Shown here piece by piece: positions 53,987 through 63,933 of a stretch of DNA of 64,000 nucleotides. The notes under the pieces are model-generated. The model searched no databases and was not told the origin of the DNA. It saw only the letters and a list, made by a program, of their open reading frames with translations. Position 1 is the stretch's first letter, and each line of letters starts with the position of its first letter. Where the stretch lies: the NCBI RefSeq assembly GCF_003045775.1, contig NZ_PXNS01000006.1, positions 356,425 through 420,424 of the forward strand. Reading direction: 5' to 3'. Position numbers and translations under genes: made by a program. This stretch comes from Halomonas litopenaei. GTDB taxonomy: Bacteria; Pseudomonadota; Gammaproteobacteria; Pseudomonadales; Halomonadaceae.

Positions 53987-54901
53987 ATGGAGATAACCCC
54001 CGAACGCCAGACTCACCTCAAGCAACTCGAGGCAGAGTCGATCCACATCATCCGTGAAGTAGCAGCAGAATTCCGAAACCCAGTGATGCTGTATTCCATC
54101 GGAAAGGATTCCTCGGTGATGCTGCATCTGGCCCGTAAGGCTTTCTATCCGGGAACACCTCCTTTTCCTTTGATGCACGTCAACACGACCTGGAAGTTTC
54201 GGGAGATGATCGAGTTTCGAGACCGTATGGCGAAAGACGCTGGTATGGAGCTCATCGAGCATATTAATGAGGAAGGACGAGCCGCTGGGATTAATCCCTT
54301 TGATCATGGTAGTTCAAAGTACACCGATATTATGAAGACCCAGTCGCTGAAGCAGGCGCTGGACAAACATCGTTTTGATGCCGCCTTTGGTGGGGCGCGT
54401 CGTGACGAAGAAGCTAGCCGCGCCAAGGAAAGAGTGTTCTCTTTCCGCGACAAGTATCACCGCTGGGACCCTAAGAACCAGCGTCCCGAGCTGTGGAATA
54501 CCTACAATGCCAAGGTGAACAAGGGGGAGTCTATCCGCGTCTTCCCGCTGTCCAACTGGACGGAACTGGATATCTGGCAATACATCTATCTCGAGTCGAT
54601 TCCCATTGTACCGCTGTACTTCTCTGCTCCTCGTCCGGTGGTCAATCGTGATGGCATGGACATCATGGTCGACGATGACCGGATGCCACTTGAGGATGGC
54701 GAGGTTCCCCAAGAGAAATGGGTGCGCTTCCGCACCCTTGGCTGCTACCCGCTAACGGGTGCTGTGGAGTCCAAGGCCACAACGCTTCCAGAAATCATTC
54801 AGGAAATGCTGCTGACGAGGACCTCCGAGCGCAGTGGACGCGCCATCGACCACGACCAGGCTGGGTCGATGGAAAAGAAAAAACGCGAAGGCTATTTCTA
54901 A
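53987..54901 (+). CDS. cysD: Sulfate adenylyltransferase subunit 2
   Basis: 304 residues. The PP-loop is [17 protein letters not shown], followed by [16 protein letters not shown] and [18 protein letters not shown], all canonical. With CysN it forms adenosine 5'-phosphosulfate from ATP and sulfate at the cost of GTP. AAGG precedes the ATG at 53987. It sits 13 bp before cysNC. GC content (about 53%) is lower than in the core genes on the left. Confidence 0.98.
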   Translation: MEITPERQTHLKQLEAESIHIIREVAAEFRNPVMLYSIGKDSSVMLHLARKAFYPGTPPFPLMHVNTTWKFREMIEFRDRMAKDAGMELIEHINEEGRAAGINPFDHGSSKYTDIMKTQSLKQALDKHRFDAAFGGARRDEEASRAKERVFSFRDKYHRWDPKNQRPELWNTYNAKVNKGESIRVFPLSNWTELDIWQYIYLESIPIVPLYFSAPRPVVNRDGMDIMVDDDRMPLEDGEVPQEKWVRFRTLGCYPLTGAVESKATTLPEIIQEMLLTRTSERSGRAIDHDQAGSMEKKKREGYF

Positions 54902-54914
54902 AGGGAGCGGATTC

Positions 54915-56831
54915 ATGGCACACCAATCAGAACTTATTGGCGACGACATCGAGCAGTACCTGAAAGAGCACGAGAATAAGGATCTGCTGCGTTTCATTAC
55001 CTGCGGCAGCGTCGATGATGGCAAGTCGACCCTGATCGGACGGCTGCTGCATGACTCCAAGATGATTTATGAAGATCAACTGGCTGCAATTACCCAAGCA
55101 TCCAAGACCAGCGGTACCACCGGAGAGGACGTTGATCTGGCGTTGCTGGTAGATGGTCTGCAGTCGGAACGTGAGCAAGGCATCACCATCGATGTTGCCT
55201 ATCGCTTCTTCTCCACTGATAGGCGTAAGTTCATTATAGCCGATACGCCCGGGCACGAGCAGTACACCCGCAACATGGCGACCGGCGCCTCTACCGCCAG
55301 TCTGGCAGTAATCCTCATTGATGCACGTTACGGGGTTCAGACTCAGACTCGTCGCCACAGCTTTATTGCTGATCTCCTGGGCATCCAGCACCTTGTGGTG
55401 GCGATCAACAAGATGGACCTTGTCGACTATTCGCAGTCGCGCTATGACGAGATTGTTGCCGAGTACCAGAAGATTGCCGATAAGCTGAATGCGCCTGACA
55501 TTCGCTTCGTACCGCTTTCCGCTCTGAAAGGCGATAATGTCGTTAATCGTAGTGAGCACATGGAGTGGTATGAAGGCCCTGCCTTGCTTGAGCTGCTGGA
55601 GACGGTCGAGGTCACACACGATCAGAATCTGCGTGACCTGCGACTGCCTGTTCAGTATGTCAACCGTCCCAATCTCGACTTCAGGGGGTACTGTGGTACC
55701 TTGGCAGCGGGCGTAATGAGTCCGGGGCAGAAGGTGAGGGCGCTGCCCTCTGGTAAGGTCTCTACGGTCGAGCGACTGGTCACCTGGGACGGTGACCTTG
55801 AAGCGGCCTATCCTGGACAAGCGATTACCGTAACGTTGACAGATGAAATCGATATATCGCGCGGTGATTGGCTGGTGGCGGAGAATGACAAGGTACCGCT
55901 GGCTAGTGGCTTCGAGGCCGATATCGTCTGGATGCATGAGACAGCACTGGAGCCGGGTAAACTCTATGATATAAAGCTGGCGACACGAGATGCGGCAGGC
56001 AAGGTAACGGCTATTGATTATCAGGTCGACGTCAACACGCTCGACCAGCGCCACGCCGACCACCTTGACCTGAATGCCATTGCACGCTGCCGGCTGGAAT
56101 TGACAGCACCGGTACCTGTGGACGACTACCGAACCAGCCCTGGCACTGGCAGCTTCATCATTATCGATCGTTTGAGTAATATCACTGTTGGCGCCGGCAT
56201 GATCCACCAGCCGCTCGATAGTGAACTGCCCTACGAATTTCGCGACAACGACAGCAAGGCCAATGTGGTCTGGAATCGCACAAGCGTAACACAGGCGATG
56301 CGTGAGCAGCTCAATGGCCATGCGGGCAAGTGTATCTGGTTCACGGGTTATTCCGGGTCGGGCAAGTCGACACTGGCCAATGCTCTGGAAGTGGAACTCA
56401 ATCGCCGAGGCTACCACACCATGCTCCTGGACGGTGACAATGTCCGCCATGGTCTGTGTAAAGACCTTGGCATGGGTGAGGAAGATCGAGCGGAGAATAT
56501 TCGTCGCGTCGGTGAAGTGGCTCGTCTATTTGCGGAAGCTGGGATCATTGTCATCACTGCCTTCATTTCGCCTTTCCGGGCAGATCGTGATGGGGCACGC
56601 GCCTTGTTCAATGACGGCTGTTTTATCGAGGCGCACGTCAACACGCCATTGGATGTTTGCGAACAGCGTGACCCCAAAGGACTTTACCAGAAGGCACGTG
56701 AAGGCAAGATTCAGGATTTCACTGGTATCAATAGTCCGTATGAAGCGCCGGCAAAAGCGGAAGTGGTGCTCAATACTACAAGCTACGGCCAGCAGGAGCT
56801 TGTGACTCAATTGGTCAAGGCTTGTTTTTAA
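54915..56831 (+). CDS. cysNC: Bifunctional sulfate adenylyltransferase subunit 1 / adenylylsulfate kinase
   Basis: 638 residues. The GTPase half has [12 protein letters not shown] (about 31-42), [12 protein letters not shown] and NKMDLVDYS; the kinase half starts near residue 460 with [31 protein letters not shown] and [13 protein letters not shown]. It couples GTP hydrolysis to APS formation and then phosphorylates APS to PAPS. The CysN-CysC fusion is common in bacteria that make PAPS for sulfation. No cysH (PAPS reductase) follows in the window. Confidence 0.97.
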   Translation: MAHQSELIGDDIEQYLKEHENKDLLRFITCGSVDDGKSTLIGRLLHDSKMIYEDQLAAITQASKTSGTTGEDVDLALLVDGLQSEREQGITIDVAYRFFSTDRRKFIIADTPGHEQYTRNMATGASTASLAVILIDARYGVQTQTRRHSFIADLLGIQHLVVAINKMDLVDYSQSRYDEIVAEYQKIADKLNAPDIRFVPLSALKGDNVVNRSEHMEWYEGPALLELLETVEVTHDQNLRDLRLPVQYVNRPNLDFRGYCGTLAAGVMSPGQKVRALPSGKVSTVERLVTWDGDLEAAYPGQAITVTLTDEIDISRGDWLVAENDKVPLASGFEADIVWMHETALEPGKLYDIKLATRDAAGKVTAIDYQVDVNTLDQRHADHLDLNAIARCRLELTAPVPVDDYRTSPGTGSFIIIDRLSNITVGAGMIHQPLDSELPYEFRDNDSKANVVWNRTSVTQAMREQLNGHAGKCIWFTGYSGSGKSTLANALEVELNRRGYHTMLLDGDNVRHGLCKDLGMGEEDRAENIRRVGEVARLFAEAGIIVITAFISPFRADRDGARALFNDGCFIEAHVNTPLDVCEQRDPKGLYQKAREGKIQDFTGINSPYEAPAKAEVVLNTTSYGQQELVTQLVKACF

Positions 56832-57000
56832 TCCAGAACATATTATGTTTGGTCACGCCCATTATGATAATTTTAATACTGAGGGTGAGTAAGATTAATT
56901 AGATGACTAGAAACATTAGCAGAGTGGGGTAGTCCCAATGGATAAGTAGAACATAATCCATCAGGCGTTTCGATTGCGCATTGAAACCGCCCTTTTTCTC

Positions 57001-58333
57001 TGTTCATCGCAGATTAGCGTGAAACGGGCAAGGCGCGTGAGGACAGGCAGGATAGAGAAATGGCGGTAAATTCGAGTAAGCTGATATTCGCCAAAACGTC
57101 AGCCTACGGACACCGCCGTTGCCATGGATACTACCCCGCTCTGCCTGTTCTGGAAAGACTTCACCGTCGCCCACCACGAGTTCCTGGATGCTCAAACGCT
57201 GCGGCTCCAGCTGGAGCCCGATGACCGGATTCCGCCTGTCTGTAGCGGCTGCGACCACGCCAGTTTCCTGGTGCACGACGTGCATCGCCGGCGCGTCCGT
57301 GAGGCGCCGCTGCTGATCTACCGAGTAGAGCTCGACGTCCCGGTTCGAGGCCTACGCTGCCCGGTCTGTGGCCCGACACGCGAGCGCATTGACTGGTTGC
57401 CCGGGCGCTCTCCGGTCACCACCACGCTGCGCCAGTGGGTGGAGCGTCTGGTCACGTTGCTGCCGATTCGGCATGTCACGGACCTGGTCGGCTTGCACTG
57501 GCATACCGTCAAGACCATCGACAAGCAGCGCCTGCAACGCGACCTGCCGGTACCGGACCCGACACGCTTGCGGCGCCTGATGATGGACGAGTTCGCCCTG
57601 CACAAGGGGCAGCGCTACGCCACCCTGGTCGCCTGCGCTGACACCCAGCAGGTGGTATGGACCGGGGAAGGCCGCCCCCGTGAAGCGATCCGCCCATTCT
57701 TCGCGTGGCTGGGCGAGGCGCGAGAGCAGATCGAGGCCGTCGCCATGGACATGAACTCGGCCTTCGATCTCGAGGCGAAGGACCAATGTCCCAACGCCGT
57801 GGTGGTCTATGACCGCTTCCACGTGGTGGCCAAATACGGACGCGAGGTGATGGATCGGGTGCGCGTCGACCAGGCCAACCAGCTGCGCGATGACAAGGCG
57901 GCCCGCAAGATCATCAAGGGCAGCCGCTGGCTGCTGCTGGGCAATGCCAACAACCTCAAACCTGAGCAGGCGGTAAAGCTGGAAGAGCTGCTGGCGGCCA
58001 ATGCGTCACTGACCACAGCGTATCTACTCAAGGAACAGCTCAAGACCCTCTGGTTTGCCGATGACGAGACAGACTACCGCCCGAAACGCTTGGCGGGAGT
58101 GGCACGAGATGGCCATCAGCAGCGGTATTGAGGCTCTGGATCGCTTCGCCAGGAAATTGGCTCCCTACCTGGAGGGGATCCTGTGCAGTGCTCGGCACCG
58201 GTTGAACACCAACGTGCTGGTGGGCATGAACAACCGAATCAAGGTCATCAAGCGGATGGCCTATGGATGGCGCGACACGGCGAACTTCTTCCTGAAGATC
58301 CGTGCCGGATTTTCCGGCAAAGTGCGATGAACC
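57001..58333 (+). mobile_element. ISL3-family insertion sequence, complete ends
   Basis: Terminal inverted repeats begin TGTTCATCGCAGATTAGC on the left (57001) and, read from the right end, GGTTCATCGCACTTTGCC (58333 inward). The 8-bp TTTTTCTC flanks both sides (56993-57000 and 58334-58341), the target-duplication length expected for ISL3. The intact duplication shows a simple insertion between cysNC and the glycosyltransferase block. Its transposase gene is frameshifted. Confidence 0.9.
57124..58330 (+). pseudogene. ISL3 transposase, frameshifted
   Basis: The first frame (57124-58131) has the N-terminal zinc-finger (VCSGCDH and RCPVCGP) and the DDE domain with MMDEFALHKG, VAMDMNSAF and YDRFHVV, then loses homology after about 58070. 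The rest continues in the next frame (58055-58330) from ARNAWREWHEM through MNNRIKVIKRMAYGWRD to FSGK. So one frameshift near 58075-58090 splits a transposase of about 400 residues, and the element is probably immobile unless helped in trans. Confidence 0.9.
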
Positions 58334-58518
58334 TTTTTCTCAGCCTTCTAATTGATTAAACTATAATCTAGAAAAATTGTTTTATATTCATGGTTCTGTT
58401 TATAATGTTGTGTTTGTGCATCTAATGAAAAAAATAATTTTTCGGATGACATAGATGATCATAATGGTCTTAAAATAATACGACCGGTAAATAAAAAATT
58501 TTCTAAAGAGGAATAAAG
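58334..58518. promoter_or_regulatory. AT-rich leader before the polysaccharide block
   Basis: 185 bp, very AT-rich, between the IS and the first glycosyltransferase-like gene. GAGGA lies before the TTG start at 58519. No gene seen. Promoter boxes cannot be told apart in such AT-rich sequence. Confidence 0.35.
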
Positions 58519-59241
58519 TTGATTGGAAATTTTTTAAAAAACATTCTATACACAGGTAAAGTGTGTTTTCGGACAGAAGTTCCACGAGGTCTTAAAAGAG
58601 ATGAGTCTGACCGTGCTGTAGCCGAGTTTAAGAAAAATATCTCGAGGCTTCCTGTCAGTATTGTTTATCGTGTGAAGAACGGAGAGGAGACTTTCTATTT
58701 GTCTCTTATGTCCGTTGTCCACATAGCTAGCGAAATTATTCTTTATGATAATGGCTCAACAGACAGAACAAAAGACATTTTTTATAATGTCAAAAAGGAA
58801 TATGAAAATGATGGTGTGTCTTTCAAGTACTGCTATGATACAACAGAGTACGCACGTGCAGGTGAAAACTATAAAATTCAAGTGCTAGAAGGAAAGACAC
58901 CGTTATCAGTAATGTATAATAAAGCCTTCTCCGAAGGGAAAGAAAAGTATTTAATGAAAATGGACGCGCATTATATGCTTGTACCATCGGTTTGGCGATC
59001 ATTAGAGAAAAAAATCTCAAAGAGCCCCTTGTTAATAAGGTTGAAGATACTAGATGTCTTTGGTAGGAATCATGGTTATGAGCCTCTGATATTTTACAAT
59101 AATAACTGGAAATTTGTAGATTGTGATTTTTATGAAATCTTGGTGTTGAAAAAAAGAAAGTTGTCACAAAAAATATTTAATTTCTTTGGCGAAACTATAT
59201 TTAAAACTGCAGTGCTTCATCTTAAAAGGTTGGGGAAATGA
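58519..59241 (+). CDS. Glycosyltransferase-like protein (GT2-type fold)
   Basis: 240 residues from TTG at 58519 behind GAGGAATAAAG. SEIILYDNGSTDRTKDIFYNV is the nucleotide-sugar binding strand and DNGSTD motif of GT2 enzymes, and MKMDAHYML carries a DxH/DxD-like metal motif. It is shorter than most GT2 enzymes and has no membrane segment. Codon use and AT content match the three genes that follow, not the chromosome. Sugar donor and acceptor unknown. Confidence 0.75.
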   Translation: MIGNFLKNILYTGKVCFRTEVPRGLKRDESDRAVAEFKKNISRLPVSIVYRVKNGEETFYLSLMSVVHIASEIILYDNGSTDRTKDIFYNVKKEYENDGVSFKYCYDTTEYARAGENYKIQVLEGKTPLSVMYNKAFSEGKEKYLMKMDAHYMLVPSVWRSLEKKISKSPLLIRLKILDVFGRNHGYEPLIFYNNNWKFVDCDFYEILVLKKRKLSQKIFNFFGETIFKTAVLHLKRLGK

Positions 59242-60134
59242 GTGTCGATAAGTTAGTTATACATGTTGGATATCACAAAACAGGCACTACAAGCCTACAA
59301 TACTACATGGATGAAGACCGAGAACGTCTTTTCGAAAAGAATATTTACTTCCCAAAGATAGGGCTAGTGGTTAGCAACAATAAAAAGGGAGAAGCATGCT
59401 CCGGTCATGATGAAGTTGTTCGAAGATGTAATGATAATAAATTTATAGATCTGTTTAAAAAAGAACTTGAATCTTTAGAGAGCAAAGATGGGACTGCATT
59501 TAATCTCTTTTTGTCAGCTGAAAACCTAATCCCGTTTTATTCTTCACATGTTATAAAAAAATTCCTAAACTCAAAACTTCTTGAAGTAGTAAACCCTCAA
59601 GAAGTATTAATACTAATATCAACTAGAGATGTCCAGGAACTTTTTGATTCGCATTATAATGAGATATTAAGTAACGGTGTTTCAAGGTTTTTACCATTGC
59701 CGCAATACTTTTATAAGAAAAAAGCTAAAACTATATCACAGGTTTTTTCATACTTGAGTTTAAATCGCTATAATTTTTTCTTTTTACCCCCCGGTAATAT
59801 ATTTGTAAATGTAGGTGAGTTTTTAAATCGAGAGGTATGCAACGTTAGTCTTCCAGCCAACCACCGGGTCTCATACAGTAGCAATAAGGGAGAAAGTATT
59901 GAAGAAATTATTTCACGAAAGTTCGGGATTCAGCCTGAATCAATAGATTATCAGAGAGTGAATATTGATAGCACTGCTTTTACAGGGAAGGCTGGAAAAT
60001 GCGATCTTATAGTTCCTACTGTGAAGTTTAGTAACCTCGATCTGCTGCAAAAGATAGATTTTCTAATCAAGTCGTGTCTTTTATTGGGTATTGACACTAA
60101 GAATAAAGCGCTAGGTTTTATCCGGAGATGGTAG
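59238..60134 (+). CDS. Sulfotransferase-like protein
   Basis: 298 residues. VIHVGYHKTGTTSLQYYMD is the 5'-phosphosulfate-binding loop of PAPS-dependent sulfotransferases, and LILISTRDVQELFDSHYNEIL looks like the 3'-phosphate-binding strand-helix (Arg, Ser). Both are characteristic, though the rest is divergent. It should transfer sulfate from PAPS to a sugar hydroxyl. It overlaps the preceding gene by 4 bp and the next by 7 bp. Together with CysD/CysNC/CysQ upstream it makes a complete sulfation set. Confidence 0.85.
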   Translation: MSVDKLVIHVGYHKTGTTSLQYYMDEDRERLFEKNIYFPKIGLVVSNNKKGEACSGHDEVVRRCNDNKFIDLFKKELESLESKDGTAFNLFLSAENLIPFYSSHVIKKFLNSKLLEVVNPQEVLILISTRDVQELFDSHYNEILSNGVSRFLPLPQYFYKKKAKTISQVFSYLSLNRYNFFFLPPGNIFVNVGEFLNREVCNVSLPANHRVSYSSNKGESIEEIISRKFGIQPESIDYQRVNIDSTAFTGKAGKCDLIVPTVKFSNLDLLQKIDFLIKSCLLLGIDTKNKALGFIRRW

Positions 60135-61291
60135 CCATGGTTGCTCTTTTCGCATTTCTCCCCTTTCTTTTTTTTTATATAACGCCGTACTTTATTTATA
60201 AAAGTTTAATATTAATTGGAGGTTTCTCGGCGTTAAGGTTTTTCAAAATAAAGTTAAGAAGAGTTAGTTTTATCCTATTGTTTTTTCTTTCGCTCGTTGT
60301 TGTTTACGGGTCGATGATCGAGATGGTCAGATATAATACTGACTTGCTCCAAGTAGTAAATAATTTTTTGGTTTGTGGGTTGGTGATTTTATTATCAATC
60401 TATATTGTTAAAAAAGGCTATAGTAAGGAAATACCCCTCTGCATCGCGCACAATATTGTTCAGGTAATACTGTTGGTAGCCGGGATTTTTTCTTTTTTTT
60501 TTCCTATTGCGGAGATCTTAGGTCAAGAGTGGAAGCCTTATGGTGGAGGGGTGTTTAGGGCAACTTCAATATTCCCTGAATCTGGAATGTATGCGGTTAC
60601 GTCATATGCGTTGTTTTTTGTGTACAGAGCTTTGTTTCCAACAGTAAGTACAATAGCTCGAGGAAAGTTGTTGTTAGCCTACCTCTTGGTGGGAACAAAT
60701 TTGTTGCTCAGTGTGTCTGGAATAGGTCTGCTGTTGTTCTCATTTCTCGTTGTTTCCCTATACAGCGAGGTAAGGTATAAGAGTATTAGGTTGCTATTCA
60801 TTTTACTGGGGGCCGTGTTGCTAGGGGCTATGTTGTATGGAGCCGGTATTGGTGACAGGTTTAGTGGTGAAGACTTTTTTTATTCCTCTTTTCAAGGAGA
60901 CATACCCCCAGGCCCAAGTGCATCAATCGCGTTGAAGATATCAAATGTTAATTGTGTTTTTAAGGGAGAATGGTGGCTGGGAAAAGGGATTGGCGAGAAC
61001 TCACGCCTGACATTTGATTCAGTTCTTGCGGATGGAAGGGCAAACATAATGGATGGTTGCGCATTCGTAAATTCTAATGGTATGCCTCTTCTGTTTTTAC
61101 TTCATTATGGTCTTTTGGGTTTCGTCCTGTGCCTCCTGGCTGGCCTTTCATTTGTTAAGAGCGGAGGTTCTATTAGTTTGGTTTTAGGTTTTTTGGCAAC
61201 GCGATTAGGGGACTCTTCTTTAACGTTCCTGGTTTTTTCTATTCTATTTACTAGACTCTCAATTAGAAAAAGCGCCAAGGAGAGTAAATGA
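60128..61291 (+). CDS. Polysaccharide polymerase-like membrane protein (Wzy type)
   Basis: 387 residues with about 11 hydrophobic segments and one large loop (about 240-310, from GIGDRFSGEDFFYSS to GEWWLGKGIGENSRL). This topology, the GKGIGEN-type loop motif and the position next to a flippase-like gene match O-antigen/exopolysaccharide polymerases, which share little sequence. ATG at 60128 overlaps the sulfotransferase stop; ATG at 60137 is an alternative. Very AT-rich. Confidence 0.75.
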   Translation: MVAMVALFAFLPFLFFYITPYFIYKSLILIGGFSALRFFKIKLRRVSFILLFFLSLVVVYGSMIEMVRYNTDLLQVVNNFLVCGLVILLSIYIVKKGYSKEIPLCIAHNIVQVILLVAGIFSFFFPIAEILGQEWKPYGGGVFRATSIFPESGMYAVTSYALFFVYRALFPTVSTIARGKLLLAYLLVGTNLLLSVSGIGLLLFSFLVVSLYSEVRYKSIRLLFILLGAVLLGAMLYGAGIGDRFSGEDFFYSSFQGDIPPGPSASIALKISNVNCVFKGEWWLGKGIGENSRLTFDSVLADGRANIMDGCAFVNSNGMPLLFLLHYGLLGFVLCLLAGLSFVKSGGSISLVLGFLATRLGDSSLTFLVFSILFTRLSIRKSAKESK

Positions 61292-62328
61292 GAAGTATCC
61301 TCAGTCGTGAATTGCTGATTAAACTCCTCGGGGGGCTTTTTGGTTTAATCAATATTGTTGTTTTTTATAACACCTTCGAAGATTATATTAGTGAATATGT
61401 GGTAGTACAATCACTTGCATTTTTTGTGGGTGTTGTTTTTAGGTTAGGGAACGGAGTAAAAATCCTCGAAAGTGCAAAGGTAGATGTCGGAACAGAATTA
61501 GGAAAGCGAGACAGCCCTCTTTTTCTTTTTTCACATCAAGTCATTGGTGAAAAAATAATTGGTTTAACATTCTCTTTTTTTGTTTACTTTTTTTATTGCC
61601 TAATATTTTCCTATGACTTTTCAGCTGGTATGTTGGCGTACGCATCGTCGATAGCTCAATTTCTTGCCTCTGGAGCGAGGGCTAACCGCGATCCTTTGAG
61701 GTTTACTATTTTTAGCGCATTAATAATTCCACTAATTGGTGGTGCAAGTATTCTTACAACAATAATGGTTGCTTGGATTAATGTTGATATAAATCCTGTG
61801 GCTTTTTACGTTTCAGTGCAAGCAATATTTTCAATGTGTTTGCTGCTATATTTTTTTGATTTTTCTAAGGTTCGTTTTAACAATATAGTTTTTATATTAT
61901 TGGAATATTTTTCCATAAGTAAGTCTTCGATCTTTAATTTTGGTATTGCGTGTGCACTTCCTTTATTTGTGTATGCTTGTGTCGAGGAACTTTCGGTTGT
62001 TGTTACGAGCCAAGAGATGATGTTTTTCGAGGTGTCGCGGCGAATCTCTTTGTATGCGCTATTTCCATTGGTATTGTATTCATTTAGGGTTGCTGCGAGT
62101 TTTGTTTCTGAGTTTTCCTTTATGATGGTTATTGGATTTTTGGTTTCTGCGACTGCTTTTTATAATCTTGAGTTTGGCTCTATTTTTATTGGCTTCTTTG
62201 CGGCTTTTTGTACAATCACATATTCTATCGTGAAAGATCTTAGTAAGACAGGGGTCTTTTCTAAAAAACCCCTAACGTTTATTTTTTTATATACAGCAAT
62301 TCTTTTGTTGAATGGCTTCGTTTCATAA
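61288..62328 (+). CDS. Polytopic membrane protein, flippase-like (Wzx type) candidate
   Basis: 346 residues with about ten hydrophobic segments and no large loop. Position after a Wzy-like gene and the start SRELLIKLLGGLFGLINIVVF suggest a MOP-type lipid-linked sugar exporter, but it is shorter than the usual 400-480 residues and I see no diagnostic motif. It overlaps the previous gene by 4 bp (ATGA). Last gene of the AT-rich operon; IS remnants begin right after. Confidence 0.6.
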   Translation: MRSILSRELLIKLLGGLFGLINIVVFYNTFEDYISEYVVVQSLAFFVGVVFRLGNGVKILESAKVDVGTELGKRDSPLFLFSHQVIGEKIIGLTFSFFVYFFYCLIFSYDFSAGMLAYASSIAQFLASGARANRDPLRFTIFSALIIPLIGGASILTTIMVAWINVDINPVAFYVSVQAIFSMCLLLYFFDFSKVRFNNIVFILLEYFSISKSSIFNFGIACALPLFVYACVEELSVVVTSQEMMFFEVSRRISLYALFPLVLYSFRVAASFVSEFSFMMVIGFLVSATAFYNLEFGSIFIGFFAAFCTITYSIVKDLSKTGVFSKKPLTFIFLYTAILLLNGFVS

Positions 62329-62443
62329 AGGGCGGATTAATTTTCTGAGTGCAATACCTTCAATGTATCAATGATGGAGTTACCTGAAACTGCGCCACCA
62401 GTTTGTGCATCTCGATGCCTGTCAAGCTTGTTGGAACGCGAGA
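62329..62443. other. Right boundary of the AT-rich block
   Basis: 115 bp between the flippase-like gene and the IS3 orfB remnant. It probably includes the right end of that element; I could not define an inverted repeat. Base composition jumps back to GC-rich here. Confidence 0.4.
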
Positions 62444-63183
62444 TCACGCGGCTTCTAAACGCTGATCCTGAATGAAGATTGGATCTTCCTGATCGGGATT
62501 CAGCCAGGCCGTCCGACGTGGCGTCCAGTTGCGGGTAGCGCTGCTCCACCGTCCGGGATGTTGCCGTTTCGCCTCAGCATAGATGGCATCCCGCCTTGCC
62601 AGAACCTCGTCATCCTGGCCGGTATGCCGCTCCTCTGGGGTGACGAAGCGGATGGGGCTGTGGCGGTGCTCGTGGTTGTACCAGCGCAAGAAGCAGGTCA
62701 CCCACTGCTGTGCCGCTGACAGGCTCTCGTAGCCGTCTGACGGGTAGACAGGCCGGTACTTGCATGTCCTGAACAGCGACTCCGAGAAGGCGTTGTCATT
62801 AGAGACTCGGGGGCGGCTTTACGACGGGGAGATGTTCGGTCGCTGGAGTGTCGCCTGAAGCGTCGACCCTTTCATGGCGGAGCCATTATCAGCATGCAAC
62901 ACCAATGGTTTGTTGATGCAGCCTTCGCGCAACACGGCGCGCTGGATGACCTCGCTGCTGTTGCCCATGGACTCTTGGTCGAATACCTCGGCATCAACGA
63001 TCTTGCGGCTGTATATGTCGACGATCATGTAGAGGTTGTAGAGCTGCCCACGCACCCGGGTCGGTAAGTACGTCACGTCCCAACTCCAACAGGCATTGGG
63101 GCGTGTCACGCGGTGTCGCTGAGGATCCTCCTTTGGGCGTGGGGTACGAGCGCGGCCACGCTGGTGCTGCTCGCCGCACGCCC
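62444..63183 (-). pseudogene. IS3-family transposase OrfB, 3' part with an internal stop
   Basis: On the minus strand the integrase core reads WSWDVTYLPTRVRGQLYNLY, VDIYSRKIVDAEVF and LHADNGSAMKG, then meets TAA at 62819-62821, and goes on in the same frame with RPRVSNDNAFSESLFRTCKY and FLRWYNHEHRHSPIRFV to a stop at 62444. The 5' part is missing here and lies at 63297-63456, separated by a fragment of another element. So it is dead by both a nonsense mutation and a disruption. Confidence 0.88.
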
Positions 63184-63296
63184 GAGGGTGCGGTACTACA
63201 ACGAAGAGCGACCACATCAGTCTCTGGGCTATGTGGCACCCCGAGCACACCTCGCATTAACTGGATGAGGTGTGCAGAAACCAGGGGGTCATTACA
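63184..63296 (+). mobile_element. Right-end fragment of a second IS3-type element
   Basis: On the plus strand YYNEERPHQSLGYVAPR, the typical end of an IS3 OrfB, runs to TGA at 63266-63268 and then to the tip GGGGTCATTACA at 63296. The same end sequence, inverted, starts at 63934 and leaves the window. The rest of this copy is deleted. It splits the OrfB gene of the other element. Confidence 0.85.
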
Positions 63297-63456
63297 GCAC
63301 GGCCTGAGGCCGGCGATCTTGACCGCCTCGACCCCAGCGGCGGTAGATGTTGGTACCGATGCCGAGCTCTGCGCACGCGGTTTTTAGGCGGGCTCCCTCG
63401 GCACGCGCCTCATTGATCAGCTGTACGGCGTCATGGCGATCTGAAGTGCTGATCAT
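63297..63456 (-). pseudogene. IS3-family OrfB, N-terminal fragment
   Basis: From ATG at 63456, overlapping the orfA stop (ATGA), the frame reads MISTSDRHDAVQLINEARAE, ACAELGIGTNIYRRWGR and breaks at the tip of the second IS end. Continuation is the OrfB segment at 62444-63183. The overlap with orfA is where the programmed frameshift of IS3 elements normally occurs. Confidence 0.85.
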
Positions 63457-63933
63457 TCGTCCTTGTCCCCCCAGATCGCTCGGGCCTTTTTTCGTAGCGC
63501 CAAGAGGGCTGCGGTTTCCGCGAGAGCGGCCTCCTTGCGGCGCAGCTCACGCTTGAGATCCTTGTTTTCTTGGCAGTCCGCCTTGCGGGCTTCATTCTGC
63601 TTCTTGGAGGCGACTTCACTCCGGTCGTTGGCGCCTTCGCAGCTCGCCTGCCAGCGCTGAATCTGTTCAGGATAGAGGCTGCGCTGCCGGCAGTACTCGG
63701 CATTCTCGGCTTCACTGAGGGCCGCCGTCTCCAGCACTGCGTGGAACTTGTCCTGCGAACTCCAGCCCTCGGGATCATCGCTCTGGTCAGGTAGCAAACG
63801 GCCCGCTTGGCGAGCCTTCTTACGCCAGTTGTATAGCGTGGCTACTGAGATACCTTCTTCTTGGGCCACCTCCGCCACCGTGCGGTTATGTGGCGGGAGC
63901 AGCTTCTTGAGGATGGCTTCTCGGCGCTCGTCG
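63453..63933 (-). pseudogene. IS3-family OrfA, 5' end replaced by another IS end
   Basis: About 160 residues with the helix-turn-helix VAEVAQEEGISVATLYNWRKKA and the leucine-zipper-like end RKEAALAETAALLALRKKARAIWG, as in IS3 OrfA. The first codons upstream of DERREAILKK are replaced by the tip of a second IS3-type element at 63934, although the frame stays open across the junction to 63965. Confidence 0.82.

Noticed and set aside
54927..56450. 507-codon frame opposite cysNC
   Set aside because: Antisense to a canonical GTPase/kinase gene, with no recognisable features.
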